34,230 nt of DNA from Candidatus Ozemibacteraceae bacterium (GTDB lineage Bacteria; Muiribacteriota; Ozemobacteria; Ozemobacterales; Ozemobacteraceae): positions 1 through 34,230 of the forward strand of contig JAGOCE010000005.1 of assembly GCA_017998915.1 (NCBI GenBank). The letters are read 5' to 3'. This document shows positions 23,451 through 29,855 of the stretch, one piece after another. The translations under genes were made by a program, and so were the position numbers. The notes below the pieces were generated by a model, which was not told the origin of the DNA, searched no databases, and saw only the letters and a program-made list of their open reading frames with translations. Numbering within the stretch: position 1 is the first letter of the stretch; every line of letters starts with the position of its first letter.

Positions 23451-23831
23451 TCAGACAAGAGCGACCATTTCGATTTCGACGAGGGAGTCTTTGGGGAGCT
23501 TGGAGACCTGGATGCAGGAGCGGGCGGGGGGTTCCTTGGGGAAGCGTTTGGCGTAGATCTCGTTGACGATCGCGAAATGGGCGAGGTCGACGAGGAAGAT
23601 CGTCGTTTTCACGACCTTGGAGAAATCGGCGCCGGCGGCTTTCAACACGGCCTCGAGATTCTTCATGACCTGTTCGGTCTGGCCGGTGATGTCGGATGCC
23701 TCGATATTCCCCGAGGTCGGGTCGATCGGGATCTGGCCCGAGGTGAACACGAAACCGCCCGCCTTGATGGCCTGCGAATACGGCCCGATCGCCGCCGGAG
23801 CCTTGTCCGTGGAAACAACCTGTCGTGACAT
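23451..23831 (-). CDS. ridA: RidA/YjgF/UK114 family reactive-intermediate deaminase
   Basis: 126 residues, the standard length, with AAGGAG 8 nt before the ATG. RidA hydrolyses reactive enamine/imine products of PLP enzymes (e.g. from serine or threonine) to keto acids in the cytoplasm. Seen: APAAIGPYSQAI, GFVFTSGQIPIDP, TEQVMKNLEAVLKAAG, DFSKVVKTTIFLVD, and PARSCIQVSKLPKDSLVEIEMVA, with the substrate-binding Arg in PARS and the Glu of VEIE. It is divergent from the gene at 24135, and its 3' side meets the mobile-element debris; a CGCCC/GGGCG hairpin about 50 nt downstream may end its transcript. Confidence 0.96.
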   Translation of the reverse strand: MSRQVVSTDKAPAAIGPYSQAIKAGGFVFTSGQIPIDPTSGNIEASDITGQTEQVMKNLEAVLKAAGADFSKVVKTTIFLVDLAHFAIVNEIYAKRFPKEPPARSCIQVSKLPKDSLVEIEMVALV

Positions 23832-23864
23832 TGATGAACTCCTTATCAGAAATGAAAAGACTTC

Positions 23865-23966
23865 ATCACAGAGCCCACAAAGAGCACAGAGATTTCACAG
23901 AGAATTTATATGTATAACGATATATTTTCTCTGTGTTTCCTCCGTGTCCTTTGTGGTCTCTGTGAT
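23865..23966. repeat. Long imperfect palindrome (40-nt arms)
   Basis: Arms 23865-23904 and 23927-23966 are complementary at about 30 of 40 positions, built of CACAGAG and CACAAAG words; the loop of 22 nt is AT-only but for a few bases. It lies between the divergent ridA and the gene at 24135. Similar CACAGAG-rich hairpins occur between genes in many bacteria, so it may be a dispersed REP/MITE-like element; it might also carry promoter or terminator function. The rest of 23832-24134 shows no gene. Confidence 0.75.
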
Positions 23967-24134
23967 TCAGCTTTTGTGCAATTCATTCATAATGCTGAAA
24001 GAATGATACGTCAAGAGACGGGCGACTTGTTCCGATAGAGGGGCTTAACCCGCTTCCTTCGGGGGATGGGACGTCGCGGTTTGCTCACGAAGCCGCGACG
24101 GATGTAGAATATGTGAATGGAGGGCCACGGACCC

Positions 24135-24683
24135 ATGCTCGTCAACCGTCGCTGGCTGAAACTTCTCTCTCTGGCCGCGCTCCTGTTCCAGGCCGATCCC
24201 GCGCCTGCGGTGCAGGAGATCAAGGAGACGATGATCGTCTCGAAAACGATGAACGAACAACTCACGATGTGCAAGAACCTTCTCAAAACCGCCCACTTCA
24301 TGGCCGAGGAAGCAGAGCCGTTCACGCACCCCCGCCACCAGGCCCGCTACAGGTTCGCCCCATCGGACAAGCGCGCCCGTTCCGTCCTCGACATGTCTCG
24401 CGGCCTTTCCTCGCGGTTTCATCTTCTGATGGGCGTGCTGTCCCAGGCCCCGATGCAGAACCGTGATTCCATCTTCAAATCGGGGCTCGCCTCGACCGAC
24501 AACCTTTCGAAATACGCCAAACGCTCCCTCAGAGCCATCAAGGATGGTAATCACGCCCTGTATATCGCGTCCGCCCAGGGAATCGAGAAGGAAGCCTTCG
24601 TCGTCGAAAAAATTCTCAAAGACCTTGAAGACGCTATCAACGAGTCCATTCGAGAAAGTGACGCCCGCAAGGAAGACCTGTGA
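24135..24683 (+). CDS. Secreted protein of unknown function
   Basis: 182 residues from the ATG at 24135, which has GGAGG 10-11 nt upstream; an ATG at 24117 in frame has no ribosome-binding site. The first 25 residues (MLVNRRWLKLLSLAALLFQADPAPAV) form a signal peptide with cleavage likely after APA. The mature part is all-alpha by pattern, with one Cys and no known motif. I do not recognise the family. It stops 17 nt before the secreted TPR protein, and the two plus the polytopic protein at 26152 look like one operon. Confidence 0.75.
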   Translation: MLVNRRWLKLLSLAALLFQADPAPAVQEIKETMIVSKTMNEQLTMCKNLLKTAHFMAEEAEPFTHPRHQARYRFAPSDKRARSVLDMSRGLSSRFHLLMGVLSQAPMQNRDSIFKSGLASTDNLSKYAKRSLRAIKDGNHALYIASAQGIEKEAFVVEKILKDLEDAINESIRESDARKEDL

Positions 24684-24700
24684 GCGTTCGAGGAGGTCGC

Positions 24701-26155
24701 ATGTTCCCCATTCGCCCCAAAACCGGCCGCCTGCTGGCCCTGATTCTCTCGCTGCTTCCGGCGACCGGGCCGCTCATCGCGGCTCCGCAAAACCCTTCCC
24801 AGGTGGCCCAGGAAGCGGGCAAACCTGCCGACGCGCGGACGGCCAAGGAGATGGCGAAGGAACTGATCCGGGAGGGCTTGAACAGCCTGCTGCTCGAACA
24901 GGAACAGAAGGCCGAAGAAGCCTTTCTGAAGGCGAAATCGCTCGATCCGTATTCGGAAGAGGCCTGCAACTTCCTCGGTCTGCTGTATCTCCAGCAGAAT
25001 CTGCCTCAGAAAGCGGAAGACATGCTCAAGCGGGCGATCGCGATCGAACCAATGTATGCCGAAGCGCTCCGTAATCTCGGGAAGTTGTATCTCCAGCAGG
25101 AACGATATGCGGAAGCGGCCGGCTACCTCCGTCGCACCCTCGCGATCGACAAAAACCAGGCCTACACCTCGTATCTGCTGGGGATGTCGCTGTATTTCGA
25201 AGGAAAGCCCGAAGAGGCCGTCAAAGCCTACGAAGCGGCGTTCGCCCTCGACGCGAACCTGCCGCCCGAGGCGCATTACAACCTCGGCGTCGCCTACCAC
25301 GAGATTTCGCGCTATCTCGACGCCGTGCGCGAATACGAGGCGGTCTTGAAGTCCGACCCGGAACACGTCAACGCCCTGAACAACCTCGGCCTCGTCTACT
25401 CGGTCGTGGGAGAAAAAGACCGTGCGATCGAGCAGTTCAACCGTGTTCTAACCCTCGACCCCTCGAACGTGAAAGCCCGGATCAACCTCGGCAACGTCTA
25501 CCTTGGAACGAAAGACCTCGTCGAGGCCGAACGGATTTACCGAAGCGCCATCGCGACCGACCAGTCGGACATCAGCCCCCAGCTGAATCTCGGCGTCGTG
25601 TATTTCGAAAAAGGCGACTTCGAAAAGGCGCGACAGGAATGGGAAACCCTTCTCGATCGGAACCCGGACAATCTGCGCGTGCTCTCGGTGATGGGCTCGG
25701 CGTTCCTCGAGAAGCGTCGTTTCGACGACGCCATCAGGGTTTTCGGGCGCATGGTCGAGCTGATGCCCGACAACGGAAGCCTGGCGAACACGCTCGGCTA
25801 CCTTCTGGCAGACCAGAATCTCGAACTGGAGCGAGCCGGAAAGCTGATCAACAAGGCCATCGAGCTCGACAAGCCGAACCGGGCGACGTATCTCGACTCG
25901 CTCGCCTGGGTGAAATATCGCCAGGGAAAGTTTGAAGACGCCCGTAATATCCAGGAAAAAGCGCTGAAGATCTTCAGGCTGTCGCACGAGCCCATCTCGA
26001 GCGAAGTACATCTCCACATGGGCCGGATCTACGAAAAGCTGTCGAAAAAAGAACTCGCCGTCGCAGCCTATGAAAACGCTGTGAAGAGCGGAACGGATCC
26101 CGACGCTGTCCGGTTGGCCTCGGAAAGCATCTCGACCCTGACACCGAAACGGTGA
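24701..26155 (+). CDS. Exported tetratricopeptide-repeat protein
   Basis: 484 residues. The ATG at 24701 has GAGGAGG 5 nt upstream; the frame extends to a GTG at 24680 that lacks one. Signal peptide at about 1-29 (LALILSLLPATGPLIAA). About eleven TPR units follow from about residue 60 to 480, with the usual ALNNLGLVYSVVGEKDRAIEQFNRVLTLDPSN pattern every 34 residues. It is a periplasmic or membrane-associated scaffold; partner unknown. The stop TGA overlaps the next start by GTGA, so the two are translationally coupled. Confidence 0.88.
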   Translation: MFPIRPKTGRLLALILSLLPATGPLIAAPQNPSQVAQEAGKPADARTAKEMAKELIREGLNSLLLEQEQKAEEAFLKAKSLDPYSEEACNFLGLLYLQQNLPQKAEDMLKRAIAIEPMYAEALRNLGKLYLQQERYAEAAGYLRRTLAIDKNQAYTSYLLGMSLYFEGKPEEAVKAYEAAFALDANLPPEAHYNLGVAYHEISRYLDAVREYEAVLKSDPEHVNALNNLGLVYSVVGEKDRAIEQFNRVLTLDPSNVKARINLGNVYLGTKDLVEAERIYRSAIATDQSDISPQLNLGVVYFEKGDFEKARQEWETLLDRNPDNLRVLSVMGSAFLEKRRFDDAIRVFGRMVELMPDNGSLANTLGYLLADQNLELERAGKLINKAIELDKPNRATYLDSLAWVKYRQGKFEDARNIQEKALKIFRLSHEPISSEVHLHMGRIYEKLSKKELAVAAYENAVKSGTDPDAVRLASESISTLTPKR

Positions 26156-27195
26156 CCGGCGACACGCCCCTCACGACCGGAACAGGCGAGAGCGTCCCTG
26201 CTGGCGGCGACACGATCCCCCGCCCCTCCTGGAAGCCTCTCGCGGGAGCCGTCACCGGCTGGATCGCCGCTTTTTCTGCCGCCCTCCACTTCGGCGGCGC
26301 TCTGCCCGCCTGGTCGCAGACCACGGCCCTGTTTTTCACGGCGTCCCTTCTCGTTGCGCTTGCCATCTGTTTCGTCGCAGCCGGCACGCGTCTGTCGTGG
26401 CATCGAAGCACCTATCTCGCCGCCGGCGCGATCGGGCTGGCTCTGGTGGTTCTTTGTGCAAAGCCCCTCGTGCTGCGCGGCCGGGTCATCAATGCCGCCG
26501 CAGCGGTGCCCGGCGAAGTTCTGTTCGTCTCGGCGGCTCATGCCATGCTGCCCGTCGCCGCCGCGTCTGACGGTCTCGTTCACGCGCGCAACGCCGTCTA
26601 TGAAGCCGTCTCGGAGCATGTCGAGGACACCTGGCCCGAGCCTCCGTCAGGCATTCTCGCCCTGGGGCTGGCGCAGCTGCTTCTCGCAGCGGGAATCGGT
26701 CTCTGGATCGGCAGCGGCATCGACGAGAAGGCGCATCTCATTCCCATCGCCGTCATCGCGACCTGCGCCGACATCTGGAGCGTCTCGGCGGGGGCGACGG
26801 CCGTCATCATCCGGAGCGAGCAGATCCATTATTTTCTTCTCAGATTCCCCATTCTCGGCGGTCCCCGGCCGGCCATGCCTTTTTTGATCGGGTTGACGGA
26901 TTTTCTCTTTTTTGGCATTTTCTATCAGGCCGCATTGAGGTTCGGGCTCGGCGAGCGAAGGAATATCCTGCTTCTGGCTGCTTCGTTCCTGATTGCCGTG
27001 TCGAGCGCCCTGCTGGCGGGGGTAGGCCTGCCGGTTCTTCCGTTCATGGGGCTGCTGTTCACGGCCGGCAACTGGAAGAACCTCCAGCTGAAGCGTGAGG
27101 ATCTGAAGCAGATGCTCCTGTTCCTGGCCGGAGTGTTGATCGTGTTCGTTGCGACGACAAAACTGATTCCATTGCTGAGATCGAATGCCGGTTGA
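26152..27195 (+). CDS. Polytopic membrane protein with presenilin/signal-peptide-peptidase-like aspartates
   Basis: 347 residues from the GTG at 26152, which overlaps the TPR stop as GTGA. About nine hydrophobic segments after a polar 27-residue N-terminus. Two aspartates sit in the C-terminal helices: Asp 207 in ATCADIWSVSAG and Asp 250 in FLIGLTDFLFFGIFYQAALRFG; a helix start with GVGLPVLPFMG (Pro 294, Pro 297) follows. Spacing and context match the YD, GxGD and PAL motifs of presenilin and signal peptide peptidase intramembrane proteases (typical form LGLGDIVIPGIFIALLLRF). That match is mine by eye; the Tyr and first Gly of GxGD are not kept, so an inactive or diverged member is possible. 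Confidence 0.55.
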   Translation: MTGDTPLTTGTGESVPAGGDTIPRPSWKPLAGAVTGWIAAFSAALHFGGALPAWSQTTALFFTASLLVALAICFVAAGTRLSWHRSTYLAAGAIGLALVVLCAKPLVLRGRVINAAAAVPGEVLFVSAAHAMLPVAAASDGLVHARNAVYEAVSEHVEDTWPEPPSGILALGLAQLLLAAGIGLWIGSGIDEKAHLIPIAVIATCADIWSVSAGATAVIIRSEQIHYFLLRFPILGGPRPAMPFLIGLTDFLFFGIFYQAALRFGLGERRNILLLAASFLIAVSSALLAGVGLPVLPFMGLLFTAGNWKNLQLKREDLKQMLLFLAGVLIVFVATTKLIPLLRSNAG

Positions 27196-27225
27196 TGTGA
27201 CAAATCATCCCTGAGAGGAGTCGCC

Positions 27226-28086
27226 ATGTATTCTTTTCATAAAATGCACGCCCTGGGAAATCATTTCGTCTTTTTCGACGAGGTGGGACAGGATTTTTCC
27301 CGGCTCAAGAAACCCCGCATCCTTCAGCTTCTCTGTGATCCCCGGCGCGGCATCGGTGCCGACGGCATCGTTTTCATCATGGATCCGCGTGATCCGAAGC
27401 ACCATTGCCGGATGCAGATGTTCAACACCGACGGAACCGAGGCCGAAATGTGCGGAAACGCCATCCGATGCGTCGCCCACCTGTTCAAGAACCATTGTCT
27501 CGGCATCGAACCCGTGCTGGTCGAAACCGGCGGCGGCATTCGCGAAGTCCGATTCGAGAGCGCAGGCGATGGCACGGCCGTGTATCGCGTCGAGATGGGC
27601 TCGGCCTCGTTCGATCTCGTCTCGTCAGGCGAGCTGGTCGGCGAAAAAGACCGCAAATCACTCGACTGGGAAGGGGAGATCCTCGAGCCCATCCATGTGA
27701 ACGTCGGGAACCCCCATGCGGTGCTGTTCATCGACGAACCGTGGGACGAGGACAAGATGGTCCGCGCAGGCGCCTGGCTGGAAACACACGCGAATCATCC
27801 CCGGCGCATCAACGTCGAGTTCGTGCAGATCCTCTCGTCCCACGAAGTTCGCGTTCATGTCTGGGAGCGTGGCTGCGGCATGACACAGGCCTGCGGCACC
27901 GGCGCGACGGCTGTCACGGCGGCCGGTATCAGGGCGAAGAAGCTGCAGTCGCCGGTGACGGTCCATATGCCGGGCGGCGATCTCTCGATTTCGCAGGAAA
28001 AGAACGGCGTGCTGTTCATGGCAGGAGCCGTGCAGGAAATCGCATCAGGCCAGCTCACTCCCGCCTATCTTCACACCCTGGCGTAA
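27226..28086 (+). CDS. dapF: Diaminopimelate epimerase
   Basis: 286 residues, GAGAGGAG about 7 nt before the ATG. DapF converts LL- to meso-diaminopimelate for lysine and peptidoglycan. Motifs: MHALGNHFVFFD at 7-18, the first catalytic Cys 76 in AEMCGNAIRC, NVGNPHAVLF at 159-168, and the second catalytic Cys 223 in QACGTGATAV; ERGCGMT precedes it. The C-terminus with MPGGDLSISQ is complete. It is single-domain and probably starts a unit with its own ribosome-binding site; a 10-bp hairpin (28065-28103) spans its stop codon. Confidence 0.97.
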   Translation: MYSFHKMHALGNHFVFFDEVGQDFSRLKKPRILQLLCDPRRGIGADGIVFIMDPRDPKHHCRMQMFNTDGTEAEMCGNAIRCVAHLFKNHCLGIEPVLVETGGGIREVRFESAGDGTAVYRVEMGSASFDLVSSGELVGEKDRKSLDWEGEILEPIHVNVGNPHAVLFIDEPWDEDKMVRAGAWLETHANHPRRINVEFVQILSSHEVRVHVWERGCGMTQACGTGATAVTAAGIRAKKLQSPVTVHMPGGDLSISQEKNGVLFMAGAVQEIASGQLTPAYLHTLA

Positions 28087-28103
28087 CCAAGGCGTGAAGA
28101 TAG
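28065..28103. repeat. 10-bp inverted repeat across the dapF stop codon
   Basis: CTATCTTCAC at 28065-28074 and GTGAAGATAG at 28094-28103 pair perfectly, with an inner CCTGG/CCAAGG near-pair in the 19-nt loop. There is no T run, so it may only weaken or pause transcription. Function unknown. Confidence 0.5.
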
Positions 28104-28205
28104 ACAGAAGTTCGAAGGAGAGAGAGCTCGAGATGGTTGTCAGGGCGCGTCGGAGCGCGCCCGGGCACGTGCTATGCAACCCACTTATTCTATAGCGAGA
28201 GATAC

Positions 28206-29768
28206 ATGATAAGGTTCGGGAGGGTATTCCGGGACGGGTTCCTGGCGGCGGGAATGCTGGCGTTAAGCGTCTGCGCGGCTCAGGCGCAGGTCAGGCCGGC
28301 GGCCATGGCGGACCTGTTCTATCCGGGAGATCCGGCGAAACTTGAAACGGTTCTCGACGGATTGTTCGGCGAGGCGGGAGAGATCGTTCCCGTTGGCACC
28401 GCTTCACGACTCGTCGGGCTGATCGCGCCGCACGCCGGGTATCAATATTCCGGCCCGACGGCGGCGAAGGCGTTCAAGGCGATTGCAGGTCAGCGGTTCG
28501 ACCGGGTGTATGTTCTCGGCCTCGATCACCGGTCCGGCCGGCCCACGATCTCGGTGTGGCCGGAAGGGGCGTTCGATACGCCGCTGGGGCCGGTTCCGGC
28601 AGACGCCGGTGCGTCACGGGAGCTGCTCGAGGCCGGCGTCTGCATCGCGGATCCCGATCAGCATGCCGAGGAGCATTCGATCGAAGTCGTTCTGCCCTTC
28701 CTCATCAAGGCGATCGGCCTCCGCCCCTCCGTGTTTCTCAGTCTCGGCGGCCCGGCGGGAAACGGCTCTCTTCTCGGGCGCGAACTGGTGAAAAAGCTCT
28801 CGGGTCGGTCTGAACGCATTCTTCTCGTGGCATCGACCGACTGGTCGCATTATCACGATGCGGCCGAAGCGGAAAAGCTTGACACCCAGGGACTCGAGGC
28901 CGTCAGAGCCCTCGATCCCGACGGTCTGCGCGAAGCCTGCGAGGCGGGCAGGACAGAGTTGTGCGGATTGAACGGCGTTACGGCGCTGCTCACGGTGATG
29001 AAAGCGGCATCCGCCACGGTCCGAGTGATCGAACGAACCGACTCCAGCCACGAAGCCGGGCCGGAGCGGGTTGTCGGCTATGCCGCCGTAGTGTTCGAGG
29101 CTCCCGGGCTTCCCCCGGCACTGCCACAGACGGGGCACGCAGCTCCGCCCCAGCGAGAGACATCGAAGGCGGATTCCCAGAAAAATGGAAAACCGGAGGA
29201 TCAGATGAACGAGTTTCACAGGGAAGCGCTCTCAGCGGTGCGAACGACGCTCGAAGCCGTCCTGAGCGGGAAAGGGCGGCCGGCCCTCACGCTCAAGAGC
29301 CCGAGATTCGCGGAGAAATGCGGCGTTTTCGTCACGCTGAAGATCGATGGCGACCTGCGCGGCTGCATCGGGCTGATCGAGGGGCGGGCCCCGCTTTCGC
29401 AGGGCATCCAGGATATGGCGATCGCCGCGGCGACCGAGGATCCGCGATTTCCCGTCGTCGAACCGGGCGAGCTGGCGAAGATCGACATCGAGATTTCCGT
29501 TCTCTCACCGATGATACCCGTTTCCGACCTTGCCCAGATCCAGGTCGGCCGTGATGGGCTCCTGCTGCGTAAGTATCCGGGGTCCGGGCTGCTGCTGCCG
29601 CAAGTGCCGACGGAATACGGCTGGGACCGAGACACCTTTCTGAACCATCTCTGCCTCAAGGCCGGCCTGCCGCCGGGAAGCCATCTCGGCGCCGACGGGA
29701 AGAGCCTCGCGGCTGACGCAAAGCTGTGGCGTTTCACCGCCGAGGTGTTCGGCGAAAAAGAGGAATAG
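28206..29768 (+). CDS. Exported Memo-AMMECR1 fusion (AmmeMemoRadiSam B and A)
   Basis: 520 residues from the ATG at 28206, which gives a signal peptide (MIRFGRVFRDGFLAAGMLALSVCAAQA, cut near 27); an upstream TTG in frame would spoil it. Residues 30-300 are a Memo domain: APHAGYQYSG with His 76, GLDHR with His 108, DQHAEEHSIEVVLPFL, ASTDWSHYH and Cys 253 in ELCGLNG. A Pro/Gln linker (about 300-330) joins an AMMECR1 domain (335-515) with LRGCIG at 384-389 and EDPRFPVV. In the AmmeMemoRadiSam group a radical-SAM enzyme is normally adjacent; none is here. An exported version suggests periplasmic redox or a metal-dependent role, unproven. Confidence 0.88.
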   Translation: MIRFGRVFRDGFLAAGMLALSVCAAQAQVRPAAMADLFYPGDPAKLETVLDGLFGEAGEIVPVGTASRLVGLIAPHAGYQYSGPTAAKAFKAIAGQRFDRVYVLGLDHRSGRPTISVWPEGAFDTPLGPVPADAGASRELLEAGVCIADPDQHAEEHSIEVVLPFLIKAIGLRPSVFLSLGGPAGNGSLLGRELVKKLSGRSERILLVASTDWSHYHDAAEAEKLDTQGLEAVRALDPDGLREACEAGRTELCGLNGVTALLTVMKAASATVRVIERTDSSHEAGPERVVGYAAVVFEAPGLPPALPQTGHAAPPQRETSKADSQKNGKPEDQMNEFHREALSAVRTTLEAVLSGKGRPALTLKSPRFAEKCGVFVTLKIDGDLRGCIGLIEGRAPLSQGIQDMAIAAATEDPRFPVVEPGELAKIDIEISVLSPMIPVSDLAQIQVGRDGLLLRKYPGSGLLLPQVPTEYGWDRDTFLNHLCLKAGLPPGSHLGADGKSLAADAKLWRFTAEVFGEKEE

Positions 29769-29855
29769 TGGACGCTTTTCGCGGCGTCTGATAGACTGGA
29801 AAGAGCACGTTTGTCGAGAGCGAGCCTGTTCCAGAGCGGGCGAAAGGGGGAGATC

